From contig JBLWXT010000006.1 in assembly GCA_048267305.1 (NCBI GenBank), forward strand, positions 62,001 through 126,000: a DNA stretch of 64,000 nt, written 5' to 3'. Below are positions 34,684 to 43,022 of this stretch, one piece after another; position 1 is the stretch's first letter, and every line of letters begins with the position of its first letter. Source of the stretch: Owenweeksia sp048267305 (GTDB taxonomy: Bacteria > Bacteroidota > Bacteroidia > Flavobacteriales > Schleiferiaceae). The notes under the pieces were generated by a model, which was not told the origin of the DNA, did no database searches, and saw only the letters and a list, made by a program, of their open reading frames with translations. The position numbers and the translations under genes were made by a program.

Positions 34684-35700
34684 ATGATAGACCTCCGTTC
34701 AGATACCGTAACCCGCCCCACCCCTTCTATGCTAAAGGCCATGATGAATGCCGAAGTAGGTGATGATGTATTTGGGGAAGACCCCACCATAAACAGATTG
34801 GAAGCAATGGCGGCTGAAATGTTTGGGATGGAAGCCGGGCTTTTTTGCCCCAGTGGCACCATGACCAACCAAATTGCCATTAAGCTACATACCCAGCCGG
34901 GTGATGAAATCATTTGTCATGAGTACTCCCACATTTATAATTATGAAGGTGGTGGCCTGGCTTTCAATTCAGGTTGCCAAACAAGGCTACTAAAGGGTGA
35001 TAGAGGATTTATGACTCCCGCAGATGTGGAAGCCAACATTGGTAACCCTGATGATGTACATGCTGCGAGAACATCTTTGGTATCTGTAGAAAATACCGTG
35101 AACAAAGGTGGTGGAAGCTGTTATGATTTAGGAACCCTTAAAGAAATCGAGGCTGTAGCCAGAAAACACAAATTGGCTTACCACATTGATGGAGCGCGAA
35201 TCTTTAATGCATTGGTGGCCAAAAAGCAAAATGCAACCGACTACGGGAAATTATTCGATACCATCTCTATCTGCTTAAGCAAGGGTTTGGGCTGCCCTGT
35301 AGGCTCCGTTCTATTAGGTACTAAAGATGCTATAAAAGAAGGAAGACGCATCCGTAAAAAATTTGGCGGTGGTATGCGGCAGGCAGGCTTTTTGGCTGCT
35401 GCCGGAATATATGCGTTGGATAATCACATCGGCCGACTGGAGGATGATCACGCAAAGGCACAACAGCTAAAAGAAGCTTTGGAAAACTGCAGCTGGGTGG
35501 AACGCATTGATCCGGTGGAAACCAATATTGTGATTTTTTACCTCAAGGAAGACAAAGACCAACAAACCTTTTTACAAAAGCTAAAAGACAATAATATTTT
35601 GGCCATTGGAATGGGGCAGGGCAAACTGAGGTTTGTTACCCATTTAGATGTGCATAACTCGGATATTAAAAAGACAGCCTCCTTTTTGAAACAATTGTAA
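34684..35700 (+). CDS. ltaE: Low-specificity L-threonine aldolase
   Basis: This PLP enzyme cleaves L-threonine and allo-threonine to glycine and acetaldehyde. The 338 residues begin with the family start MIDLRSDTVTRPTPSMLKAM, continue AEVGDDVFGEDPTINRLE and GLFCPSGTMTNQIA, and carry the PLP lysine in SICLSKGLGCPVGSVLLG. It is complete and cytosolic. It stands 31 bp after the peptidase gene and may be read from the same transcript. Confidence 0.94.
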   Translation: MIDLRSDTVTRPTPSMLKAMMNAEVGDDVFGEDPTINRLEAMAAEMFGMEAGLFCPSGTMTNQIAIKLHTQPGDEIICHEYSHIYNYEGGGLAFNSGCQTRLLKGDRGFMTPADVEANIGNPDDVHAARTSLVSVENTVNKGGGSCYDLGTLKEIEAVARKHKLAYHIDGARIFNALVAKKQNATDYGKLFDTISICLSKGLGCPVGSVLLGTKDAIKEGRRIRKKFGGGMRQAGFLAAAGIYALDNHIGRLEDDHAKAQQLKEALENCSWVERIDPVETNIVIFYLKEDKDQQTFLQKLKDNNILAIGMGQGKLRFVTHLDVHNSDIKKTASFLKQL

Positions 35701-35742
35701 TCTCTTCCTTTCATACCTTATTTACAGTAAGCTCCCTTACCT

Positions 35743-35765
35743 AAGTTATTGTAGACAAATAACTT
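35743..35765. promoter_or_regulatory. Palindrome upstream of the sulfur operon
   Basis: AAGTTATT (35743-35750), spacer of 7, AATAACTT (35758-35765) is a perfect 8-bp inverted repeat 41 bp before the -7-like box of the next gene. It could be an operator for the sulfur operon. A weak terminator for ltaE is the alternative, but the stem is A/T-rich and has no T-run. Confidence 0.4.
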
Positions 35766-35805
35766 AAAACTAACTTTTATCATGTTTTAAGATTTCATTG
35801 GCACC

Positions 35806-35813
35806 TAGTTTTG
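35806..35813 (+). promoter_or_regulatory. Putative -7 element of the sulfur operon
   Basis: TAGTTTTG is an exact TAnnTTTG match, 20 bp before the ATG of the flavoprotein gene. No clear -33 TTTG lies 17-20 bp upstream, so the call is tentative. Confidence 0.4.
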
Positions 35814-35833
35814 GTATCAAATAAAACAGGGGC

Positions 35834-37081
35834 ATGAAAAATTTTGTAATACTGGGAGCAGGCACAGCAGGTACTTTAATGAGCAATCATTTAGTTAGAA
35901 CCCTGCCTAAAGATGAGTGGAAGATCACTATTATAGATCAAAGCAAAACTCACTATTACCAGCCGGGTTTCCTGTTTATTCCCTTTGGTGTTTACTCCGA
36001 GAAGGATGTTGTAAAACCCATAAAAAAGTTTCTACCCAAGGAAGTTTGCTACATCCAGGAGACCATTGACAGAGTATATCCGGATAGCAATCAAGTGGTT
36101 TTGGAAAGCGGCAAAAATCTCTCCTATGATGTGCTTGTGATTGCCACCGGTACTGGCATAGCTCCTAACGAAATAGATGGAATGGCCGGCCCTTACTGGC
36201 AAAAAGACATTTTTGATTTCTATACACTGGATGGAGCTGTTAATCTCCATAAAAAACTGAAAGATTGGGAAGGTGGTCACTTGGTAGTTCATATTTCTGA
36301 AATGCCCATAAAATGCCCGGTAGCTCCTCTTGAGTTTGCCTTTCTGGCAGATTCTTACTTCACCGAAAAGGGAATGCGTGATAAAGTAAAAATCTCCTTT
36401 GTGACCCCCATGGACGGAGCTTTTACCAAACCTGTAGCCACAGCCAAACTTCAGCACCTGCTGGATGATAAAAATATTGAGGTGATACCCAACTTTAATG
36501 TAATGGAGGTAGATGGTGCTAACCGCAAAATAATAGACTACGAAGGCAAGGAAGTAGAATACGACCTACTTGTAACCGTGCCCACTAACAAAGGGGCTGA
36601 TTATGTTGAGCGCTCTGGTTTTGGTGACGAATTAAATTTTGTTCCAACAAATAAAGCCACCCTTCAAACCAAGGTTAAAGACAACATTTTTGCCATTGGT
36701 GATGCTACAAACATCCCTGCTTCCAAAGCCGGTAGTGTGGCGCACTTTGAGGGTGAGATACTACTTGAAAACGTAATGCGCTACATACATGGTGAGCCCT
36801 TAAAAGCACAGTTTGACGGCCACGCCAATTGCTTTATTGAAACCGGACATGGCAAAGCCCTGCTAATTGACTTTAACTACAGCCATGAACCTGTTCCTGG
36901 TACCTTTCCTTTCCCGGGAGTAGGTCCACTCACACTTTTGAAAGAAAGCAGAATGAACCATATGGGTAAGATGGCTTTTAAATGGATTTATTGGAATATG
37001 CTCATCATCGGCCGACATATCCCGTTTGTAAACGCCAAAATGACCGAGGCCGGAAAAGAACTTGAATTAGAAAAAAAATAA
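35834..37081 (+). CDS. sqr: Sulfide:quinone oxidoreductase-like flavoprotein
   Basis: The 415-residue FAD protein has the dinucleotide motif FVILGAGTAGTLMSNHL, the mid-chain VLVIATGTGIAP and the FAD end motif IFAIGDATNIPASKAG. It has only three cysteines: C72, C161 in MPIKCPVAPLEFA and C333 in HANCFIETGHG. The last two fit the redox pair of sulfide:quinone oxidoreductases. A hydrophobic, aromatic C-terminal segment (KWIYWNMLIIGRHI) may touch the membrane. It would oxidise sulfide to persulfide and reduce quinone. DsrC- and DsrE2-like genes directly downstream support sulfur chemistry; a related NADH-type flavoprotein is the alternative. Confidence 0.82.
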   Translation: MKNFVILGAGTAGTLMSNHLVRTLPKDEWKITIIDQSKTHYYQPGFLFIPFGVYSEKDVVKPIKKFLPKEVCYIQETIDRVYPDSNQVVLESGKNLSYDVLVIATGTGIAPNEIDGMAGPYWQKDIFDFYTLDGAVNLHKKLKDWEGGHLVVHISEMPIKCPVAPLEFAFLADSYFTEKGMRDKVKISFVTPMDGAFTKPVATAKLQHLLDDKNIEVIPNFNVMEVDGANRKIIDYEGKEVEYDLLVTVPTNKGADYVERSGFGDELNFVPTNKATLQTKVKDNIFAIGDATNIPASKAGSVAHFEGEILLENVMRYIHGEPLKAQFDGHANCFIETGHGKALLIDFNYSHEPVPGTFPFPGVGPLTLLKESRMNHMGKMAFKWIYWNMLIIGRHIPFVNAKMTEAGKELELEKK

Positions 37082-37092
37082 TACCTACGAAC

Positions 37093-37401
37093 ATGCGAAA
37101 AATAATAGCCGGACAAGAAGTTCAACTAAACGATCAAGGTTATCTAACCGATTTAAGTCAATGGAACAAAAGCGTAGCTCAGGAAATTGCCAAGGAAGAG
37201 CAAATTGAGCTTAAGGACGATCATTGGAAAGTGTTGGACTTTCTTCAAAATCAGCACAAGCAGGAAGTGCCGCTTACCATCCGTAAAGTGGGCAAAAGCG
37301 GTGTGGTAGACATTAAGGAGTTTTATGCACTATTTCCCGGAGGTCCTTTAAAAAAGGCCAGTAGAATTGCCGGTATCCCCAAACCGGCCAGCTGCATTTA
37401 A
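37093..37401 (+). CDS. DsrC/TusE-family sulfur-carrier protein with one cysteine
   Basis: The 102-residue protein has the family's helices and C-terminal arm: DLSQWNKSVAQEIAKEEQIE, then DHWKVLDFLQN, FPGGPLKKASRIAG and IPKPASCI. The penultimate C101 is the universal sulfur-carrying cysteine. The second cysteine of true DsrC, 11 residues earlier, is Ser90 here. It is therefore TusE-like: it can carry a persulfide but cannot form the DsrC trisulfide loop. It lies 11 bp after the flavoprotein gene, away from any tRNA-thiolation genes, which suggests it receives sulfur from sulfide oxidation. Confidence 0.88.
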   Translation: MRKIIAGQEVQLNDQGYLTDLSQWNKSVAQEIAKEEQIELKDDHWKVLDFLQNQHKQEVPLTIRKVGKSGVVDIKEFYALFPGGPLKKASRIAGIPKPASCI

Positions 37402-37418
37402 TCAATAAAAATAATACG

Positions 37419-37934
37419 ATGGAAGATACTGACACACTTGATGCTATAACCCAAACATCTAAGGACACGAAGGTTAAGAAGATGATGCTCATCCTTTCCA
37501 AGGCTACGCTGGATAATGTTTATGCCTGTTTCATATTGGCCAATGGAGCCCGAATGGAAGGCATTGAATCCGAAATATTTTTTACATTTTTTGGACTGGA
37601 AGCCCTACAAAAGAAAAAACTGGAGCACCTAAGTGTAGCTACAGTTGGCAATCCCGCTATGCATATTCCAACCATGCTTGGCGGACTACCGGGCCTTGAA
37701 GCACTTGCTACAAACATGATGAAAAAGGAAATGGAAAAACTGGACATTCCACCTGTAGGAGAGTTTTTGGAAATGCTAAATGCCAGCGGCTGCAAGCTTT
37801 GGGCCTGCAAACTGGCTATGGATATGTTTCACATTAAGGAAGATGAATTAATTGATGATTTAGATGGAGTGTTAACCGTTGGTGACTTTTACGAAAGGGC
37901 CAGTGGAGAGAATACGCACCTACTTTTTATATAA
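37419..37934 (+). CDS. DsrE2-like (DsrE/DsrF/DrsH) sulfurtransferase
   Basis: The 171-residue protein carries the DsrE-family Rossmann-like core: KKMMLILSKATLDNVYACFI, then LANGARMEG, and GCKLWACKLAMDMF near 127-140 with two cysteines spaced C-x4-C. A long Met-rich middle (LATNMMKKEMEKLD) is typical of the DsrE2 branch, often called peroxiredoxin-family or DrsH-like. Such proteins pass sulfane sulfur between carriers. It closes the three-gene sulfur operon, with a terminator 21 bp after its stop. Confidence 0.85.
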   Translation: MEDTDTLDAITQTSKDTKVKKMMLILSKATLDNVYACFILANGARMEGIESEIFFTFFGLEALQKKKLEHLSVATVGNPAMHIPTMLGGLPGLEALATNMMKKEMEKLDIPPVGEFLEMLNASGCKLWACKLAMDMFHIKEDELIDDLDGVLTVGDFYERASGENTHLLFI

Positions 37935-37954
37935 GCCTGCAACCCATTTTGCCC

Positions 37955-37988
37955 AGGGAATATCTTTATAAGGTATTCCCTTTTTTTA
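37955..37988 (+). terminator. Terminator of the sulfur operon
   Basis: AGGGAATA (37955-37962) and TATTCCCT (37974-37981) form a perfect 8-bp stem with an 11-nt loop, followed by seven T's. It lies partly inside the 3' end of the convergent recX gene, whose last codons form its right half. Confidence 0.82.
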
Positions 37989-38448
37989 TGACGTCCCAAA
38001 CCAAATCCGGCTCAAAGCCACGTGCAATAACGTATTGGGCAATTTTTCCGTTTCTGCGGAATTCATTCTTCTCCTTTACCAAACGGGCTTTTTTCGCAAT
38101 AACTTCCCGCAATACGGCATCGTATTGCTCCTCATCAATTTCGGTAAAGGCTTTTTTAAGGACATAGTCAGAAAGGTGATGTGGATATAAGGCCTGCCTG
38201 ATTTTAACCCTACCCCATTTTTTTATGGAAAACTTACCTCGCACAAAAGCTCTTGCAAAGCGCTCCTCATTCAAAAAATTATTCTGAATAAGTTCTGAGA
38301 TGATTTCGTTTACCAGATCGGTATAAAGGCCATACTCATAAAGCTTTTGCTTTACTTCCTGCTGGCTTCGCTCGCGATAAGCGCAGTAGGCCTCAATTTT
38401 TTCGCGAGCCTCTTTGGGGGTGTAATGCCTGGGCTTGCCCTCCTCCAC
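37966..38448 (-). CDS. recX: Regulatory protein RecX
   Basis: RecX limits RecA filament growth during recombination. The 160 residues show the three-helix repeats: AREKIEAYCAYRERSQQEVK with QKLYEYGL, then LIQNNFLNEERFARAFVRGK and WGRVKIRQAL, then NGKIAQYVIARGFEPDLVWD. The start is GTG at 38448, two bases after the stop of the DUF4286 gene, so the two are co-transcribed. recA is not in the window. Its 3' end encodes half of the opposite strand's terminator. Confidence 0.9.
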   Translation of the reverse strand: MEEGKPRHYTPKEAREKIEAYCAYRERSQQEVKQKLYEYGLYTDLVNEIISELIQNNFLNEERFARAFVRGKFSIKKWGRVKIRQALYPHHLSDYVLKKAFTEIDEEQYDAVLREVIAKKARLVKEKNEFRRNGKIAQYVIARGFEPDLVWDVIKKGNTL

Positions 38449-38450
38449 TT

Positions 38451-38771
38451 TTACTTTTCAGGATTATGAGTATGCTCCAATCTCAACATCGTTCTAAAGG
38501 CCACAAACTTGCCCTCAAACTTATCCTTATGCTCCTGCTGCAGTTTGGGTGCATAAACCTGCTGATATAGCATCACAGTTTCCATATCCTTTACCTCATA
38601 CTGTATCGAATAGGTTCTTCCTTTCTCGCCATCCACCATCACCTCCAACATCCGGTTGCTGATAAACATACCCGTATTCATCACATCAGGTATGTGGGTT
38701 TCCTTCATCCAGGCCAACCACTCATCATGGGCCTCTTCTTCAATATTTACGGTTACGTTGTATATGTACAT
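38451..38771 (-). CDS. DUF4286-family protein
   Basis: The 106-residue protein begins MYIYNVTVNIEEEAHDEWLA and includes WMKETHIPDVMNTGMF and YSIQYEVKDMETVMLYQQVY. These fit the DUF4286 family, a ferredoxin-like alpha/beta fold common in Bacteroidota and of unknown function. It is cytosolic. It lies directly upstream of recX. Eight perfect 7-bp repeats abut its start codon, so its leader length may vary between cells. Confidence 0.85.
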   Translation of the reverse strand: MYIYNVTVNIEEEAHDEWLAWMKETHIPDVMNTGMFISNRMLEVMVDGEKGRTYSIQYEVKDMETVMLYQQVYAPKLQQEHKDKFEGKFVAFRTMLRLEHTHNPEK

Positions 38772-38827
38772 TTTGAGATTTGAGATTTGAGATTTGAGAT
38801 TTGAGATTTGAGATTTGAGATTTGAGA
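38772..38827. repeat. Heptamer tandem repeat, eight perfect copies
   Basis: TTTGAGA is repeated eight times without error on the plus strand (TCTCAAA on the minus strand). The tract ends at the base before the ATG of the DUF4286 gene and so forms its whole immediate 5' leader. Such simple repeats change copy number by slippage. Confidence 0.97.
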
Positions 38828-38894
38828 AAGTTAGATCAGTTTTCGAAAACCCATGTAATTTTCCGCTGAAAGATATTCACAAAAATCCGCTCTC

Positions 38895-40766
38895 CTAAAT
38901 TGTGTCTCCCCGCAAAGCCCTGAACCTCTTCCTCGCATCCGAGGTAAAAAAGCTATCGGGATGTTCAGTAAAAAGTTGCTGATACAACTTTTGAGCTTCT
39001 ACTGGCTTACCAAGCTGCAACTCATATAATTGTGCCAAAGCGTAAAGGGCATCATCGGCAAGTATCTCCTTTTTATAAAGAGTAACAATAGACTGTAAAG
39101 CCTCAGCCGCCTCCTCGTATCGCTTCTGCTTTGTAAGGATTTTAGATTTCAGGAAAAGCACTTCATCCTGAATGGGATGATCAGGAAACGCAATGTCCAT
39201 CATATTTAAAACCCTAATAGCTGAATCATACTTATGCTGATAATTCATAAGATCGGCCTTGGCATACATGGTCATGGCCTCTGTATTGGTATCCAGGGCC
39301 ACGTTATCATTTATAAGCATAGAGTAACTCATGGCATCGTTGGCTATCAGTTTTGATGTAGAAGCCTTCAATACATTAAAAATACCTTCCGCCCATTTAA
39401 AATCACCCACATAATAAGCAGCCTTGGCTCTTTTAAACTTGGCCTCCTGCCCAATAGGTGATTGCTCAAATGCCTTTTCGGCCTGACCGTAGTAAAGAAT
39501 AGCATCCCAGCGGCTACCTGTATACAGTAGAATATCTGCTAGCTTTATCTTAGCCAGGGCGATATCCTCCTGACTAATAAAGCCTGTACTGATCATGTTT
39601 TTCAACATCCCAATAGCTGTATCCGTTTCATTAAGCTGAAAAGCCGATATATCGGCAACTGCTATGGTCAACGGGCCAACTTCAGGCTGCCCTCGCATTA
39701 TCTTAAGCACTTTGTAATACTCCCTTTGCAGGGACTGCCACTCAGCAATTGTACTATTGGGCTGACCAAATAACTTCAGCTTTTGGGCTTCCAAATCCAT
39801 TGCCAAAGCAGATTCATAAAATGCATAATCAGGACCTGCCTTGATTACATAATCAAAAATCTTACGGGCCAAATCATATTCCTCATTATTCATGGCCACA
39901 CGGCCAAGGTTATAGATCTGCCCTTTGTTACCCTTCGTCCTTCTATCCAATGCCTTCAGCTGAATAAATGCTCCATTAAAATTTCGCTCCTGAATAAAGA
40001 TAAAAATCAGCAGGTCGTTCATGTTCTCCGAGCCGCCTTGCTGTATTCGTTCAATTAAGACTTGCTTTAGATAATCTGAGTTTTCAGAAGATTGCTCCTC
40101 TCCCAGTGCTCTTCCCAAAAGCTGCTTTACCGTATTGAGGTAATTTGGTGATCGTTCCACCATATCAACATAGGTGGTGTACATTTTTTTCACATCTCCA
40201 AGCTCTCCATAAAGCAATGCCTTTTGATAGTCAAAAGTTGCTGCCGGCAATTTGCGCTCAGCCGTTTCATAAATTTCCAATGCTATTTTGGGGAAACCCT
40301 TCTTTTGAAAGGCATCTGCATAAGTATAGGCCAAACCCGGATTGTCACTTACATTTTCCAGAATATTTTCTACCTCCTTGTCGGCTTTAGATTGTTTGTC
40401 TTGCTCCAGCAAAACATATATCATATCCGCATAGTAGCGGCCATTGTTACCTCTGATATTCTTGATGTAATATTCAATCAGATTTTCGGCCTTCCTGTAA
40501 TCTTCAGTAGCGAGATAACAATTTAGCGAAAGCTCGTACACTGCTCCGTTGAGGCGATGGCTCTTTTGTAGTTTTTCGAGATAAGTGAGCGCCTTTTCAT
40601 ATTCGCCCTTGTTATAATACTCCTGAGCAAGCTCAAGGTCCTTTTGAAATTGCGGCACTACCCGCTCTTCAGCGCCACCCATACTAATCTCATTTTGTGC
40701 AGCGACCGGCATAATGGCTGAGGCAATGACAAAAAACAAAACGAGAATTCTAAGAGTGGCCTTCAT
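38895..40766 (-). CDS. Periplasmic TPR-repeat protein
   Basis: The 623-residue protein has a signal peptide (LRILVLFFVIASAIMPVAAQ) and then a long series of TPR-type helical hairpins: LELAQEYYNKGEYEKALTYL, LAYTYADAFQKKGFPKIALE, IYNLGRVAMNNEEYDLARKI, LFLKSKILTKQKRYEEAAEA, DDALYALAQLYELQLGKPVE. No catalytic or lipobox motif is seen. It is probably a periplasmic scaffold at the envelope. The next gene upstream encodes a lipoprotein, but 62 bp separate them and co-transcription is uncertain. Confidence 0.82.
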   Translation of the reverse strand: MKATLRILVLFFVIASAIMPVAAQNEISMGGAEERVVPQFQKDLELAQEYYNKGEYEKALTYLEKLQKSHRLNGAVYELSLNCYLATEDYRKAENLIEYYIKNIRGNNGRYYADMIYVLLEQDKQSKADKEVENILENVSDNPGLAYTYADAFQKKGFPKIALEIYETAERKLPAATFDYQKALLYGELGDVKKMYTTYVDMVERSPNYLNTVKQLLGRALGEEQSSENSDYLKQVLIERIQQGGSENMNDLLIFIFIQERNFNGAFIQLKALDRRTKGNKGQIYNLGRVAMNNEEYDLARKIFDYVIKAGPDYAFYESALAMDLEAQKLKLFGQPNSTIAEWQSLQREYYKVLKIMRGQPEVGPLTIAVADISAFQLNETDTAIGMLKNMISTGFISQEDIALAKIKLADILLYTGSRWDAILYYGQAEKAFEQSPIGQEAKFKRAKAAYYVGDFKWAEGIFNVLKASTSKLIANDAMSYSMLINDNVALDTNTEAMTMYAKADLMNYQHKYDSAIRVLNMMDIAFPDHPIQDEVLFLKSKILTKQKRYEEAAEALQSIVTLYKKEILADDALYALAQLYELQLGKPVEAQKLYQQLFTEHPDSFFTSDARKRFRALRGDTI

Positions 40767-40828
40767 AAATAATTTCAGTTCGCGATTACGCTAAATTTAG
40801 AACAATAAACGCGCCTAAGGGCAGAAAC

Positions 40829-41383
40829 TTATTGAGCGCCCCGCAAGCTTATGGCAATAGAATCAAAATAGGGCTGCAGAGAATCCCAAACCACATCGGC
40901 TTCTTCTACGCGGCCTATCATTTTCTGGGCACTGAATTTTATCTGCATTACCACATGAGCTTCGTCATCCACATACTCCCTAGCTTCCTCTGGTGTCAAC
41001 TTCTCATCTACCAGGCTATTTTTCAGAGTAGTAAGCTGTTTCATGGATTCCTCCAATTGTCTGCCTATCGTTTGATTATTTTCCTCAAAGCGAGAATAGG
41101 CCTTTTCCACAGAACCCAGGTAATTCATATCACTTATCCAAAACTTACGGTCAGTGCTATCCTGATAATTTTTCATTAAAAACCCTACCCTATCACTCAC
41201 TACAGAAAGCTTTTCACTTACCGTATCAGAATCTATGGCATTTAGCCTAAGCTGAAAATCCTCCACAATTGAAATAAGGGAATCCACCGTTTGAATTTCT
41301 TCAGCAAACTTGCCATTGCTTTGGCAAGAGGCAGTTAGCAATATAAATCCGGCTGCTGCGAGAATTGACTTTATTTTATCCAT
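40829..41383 (-). CDS. Helical lipoprotein, unknown function
   Basis: The 184-residue protein has a lipoprotein signal (IKSILAAAGFILLTASCQSN, lipobox LTASC). The mature part is almost wholly helical and rich in Glu, Asp, Ser and Lys (FEENNQTIGRQLEESMKQLT; LTPEEAREYVDDEAHVVMQI), a coiled-coil-like pattern. I do not recognise a family. Its start overlaps the end of serS by 13 bases, so it is read from the serS transcript. It is likely tethered to a membrane facing the periplasm. Confidence 0.72.
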   Translation of the reverse strand: MDKIKSILAAAGFILLTASCQSNGKFAEEIQTVDSLISIVEDFQLRLNAIDSDTVSEKLSVVSDRVGFLMKNYQDSTDRKFWISDMNYLGSVEKAYSRFEENNQTIGRQLEESMKQLTTLKNSLVDEKLTPEEAREYVDDEAHVVMQIKFSAQKMIGRVEEADVVWDSLQPYFDSIAISLRGAQ

Positions 41384-42642
41384 TCGAAAGAAGTATAGGG
41401 AATTAGTACTTCAGGAACCTTAATTCCGTCCGCAGTTTGATAGTTTTCTAAAATTGCAGCCAATATACGAGGCAAGGCCAGTGCACTGCCATTTAAGGTA
41501 TGACACAAGTGCGTTTTCTTGTCCTCCCCTCTGTAACGCAATTTTAGGCGATTACTCTGGAAGGTCTCAAAATTGGATACAGAGCTTACCTCCAACCATT
41601 TTTCCTGAGCGGCACTCCACACTTCAAAATCATAGGTAAGTGCAGAGGTAAAGCCCATATCACCACCACAAAGGCGAAGTACACGGTAGGTAAGGCCCAA
41701 CTTTTGAAGCAGACCAGCAACGTGCTCTACCATCTCATCCAGTATTTTATAGGAGTCATCGGGATGAGAAACATTCACCACCTCAACCTTATCAAACTGA
41801 TGAAGGCGGTTTAGCCCGCGTACATCCTTACCATAGCTACCTGCCTCTCTGCGAAAGCAAGGTGTATAAGCCGTACAACGGATTGGTAGTGAATCACGAT
41901 CTACAATTTCGTCTCTAAAAATATTGGTAATTGGCACCTCAGCAGTGGGTATGGCATATAAGTCGTCCGCCTGCATGTGGTACATCTGCCCTTCCTTATC
42001 GGGAAGTTGGCCTGTACCATAACCTGAAGCTGCGTTTACAAAAAGCGGTGGGATATACTCCTCATAGCCGGCCTTTGTGTTTTCCTCTAAAAAGAAGTTA
42101 ATAAGTGCACGTTGAATACGAGCTCCTTTTCCGGTGTAAACCGGGAAACCGGCACCGGTAATCTTCACTCCCAGATCAAAGCTAATAAGCTTGTATTGTT
42201 CGGTAAGCTCCCAGTGTGGCTTGGCGCCATCATAAAGTGTTGGCTTTTCTCCCCAGCTGTCCACTTCTACATTATCATCTGCTCCGCCACCTTCTACAAC
42301 CAACTCGTTTGGCACATTAGGCAGGCTTACCAAAAGCTGATCAAGCGCATGCTGAATTTGCTCTTGTGCCTGTTGAAGCTCCTTGCTTTTTTCTTTGAGT
42401 TCGGTAGTTTGCCCTTTCAATTCGTTGGCTTCTGCTGCCTTTCCGCTCTTAAAAAGAACCCCAATTTCCTTGCTGATGCTATTGCTCTTCGAAAGCACAT
42501 CATCCAACTCCACCTGGGTTTGCCTGCGTTGTTCATCCAGTTTCAGGATGTCGGCAATGGTAGTTTCAGCATCAATTCTTCTTTTGGCCAAACCGGCAAT
42601 GGCGGCCTCTGTATTATGTCGCAAATAGCTAAGCTCCAGCAT
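41371..42642 (-). CDS. serS: Seryl-tRNA synthetase
   Basis: SerRS charges tRNA-Ser. I choose the ATG at 42642 (423 residues), which gives the family start MLELSYLRHNTEAAIAGLAK; the frame is open upstream across a terminator and promoter and is not coding there. The long antiparallel tRNA-binding coiled coil covers about 30-100. Class II motif 2 is FRREAGSYGKDVRGLNRLHQ and motif 3 is ALPRILAAILENYQ; VSSVSNFETFQSNRLKLRYR is a further family stretch. It is complete. Confidence 0.95.
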   Translation of the reverse strand: MLELSYLRHNTEAAIAGLAKRRIDAETTIADILKLDEQRRQTQVELDDVLSKSNSISKEIGVLFKSGKAAEANELKGQTTELKEKSKELQQAQEQIQHALDQLLVSLPNVPNELVVEGGGADDNVEVDSWGEKPTLYDGAKPHWELTEQYKLISFDLGVKITGAGFPVYTGKGARIQRALINFFLEENTKAGYEEYIPPLFVNAASGYGTGQLPDKEGQMYHMQADDLYAIPTAEVPITNIFRDEIVDRDSLPIRCTAYTPCFRREAGSYGKDVRGLNRLHQFDKVEVVNVSHPDDSYKILDEMVEHVAGLLQKLGLTYRVLRLCGGDMGFTSALTYDFEVWSAAQEKWLEVSSVSNFETFQSNRLKLRYRGEDKKTHLCHTLNGSALALPRILAAILENYQTADGIKVPEVLIPYTSFEWIK

Positions 42643-42661
42643 AACGATTGTAAATTTTGGG

Positions 42662-42669
42662 CAAATGTA
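42662..42669 (-). promoter_or_regulatory. Putative -7 element of serS
   Basis: On the minus strand TACATTTG is an exact TAnnTTTG match 20 bp before the serS ATG. It lies right after the rpmA terminator, as expected for an independent promoter. No good -33 element is visible. Confidence 0.45.
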
Positions 42670-42674
42670 AAAAC

Positions 42675-42707
42675 AAAAAAAGCCCACAGGAAAAAGATCC
42701 TGTGGGC
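42675..42707 (-). terminator. Terminator after rplU-rpmA
   Basis: GCCCACAGGA (42682-42691) and TCCTGTGGGC (42698-42707) form a perfect 10-bp stem with a 6-nt loop. The minus strand continues with seven T's. Confidence 0.9.
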
Positions 42708-42732
42708 GATACAAAAAATATCTAAATCAGGA

Positions 42733-42993
42733 TCAGTTCTCTATAGGAGCAACGGATACAAATGATTTATTGTCTCTTTTCTTTTTGAAAACTACGGTTC
42801 CATCAACCAAAGCAAAAAGGGTATGGTCTTTACCAATACCTACATTTTCACCGGGATTGTGTCTAGTACCACGCTGACGAACGATGATGTTTCCGGCAAT
42901 AGCCTTTTGGCCACCGAAAATTTTCACGCCCAGGCGTTTACTTTCTGATTCTCTACCGTTTTTCGAACTACCTACTCCTTTCTTATGAGCCAT
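42733..42993 (-). CDS. rpmA: 50S ribosomal protein L27
   Basis: The 86-residue protein begins MAHKKGVGSSKNGRESESKR with the conserved RLGVKIFGGQ and GNIIVRQRGTRHNPGENVGI, the L27 signature. Its N-terminal arm reaches the peptidyl-transferase centre. There is no cleavable Firmicutes-type leader. It follows rplU by 29 bp in the usual order. Confidence 0.97.
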   Translation of the reverse strand: MAHKKGVGSSKNGRESESKRLGVKIFGGQKAIAGNIIVRQRGTRHNPGENVGIGKDHTLFALVDGTVVFKKKRDNKSFVSVAPIEN

Positions 42994-43022
42994 GGCTTAT
43001 CTCTTTTAAAAAATTCTATTAA

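Noticed and set aside
35834..37934. Dissimilatory sulfite-reduction or reverse-Dsr system
   Set aside because: There is no dsrAB or dsrEFH-type set, and the DsrC homologue lacks its second cysteine.
42112..42765. 217-codon open frame on the plus strand opposite serS
   Set aside because: It lies antisense to a certain synthetase gene, crosses a terminator and a promoter, and has no recognisable domain.
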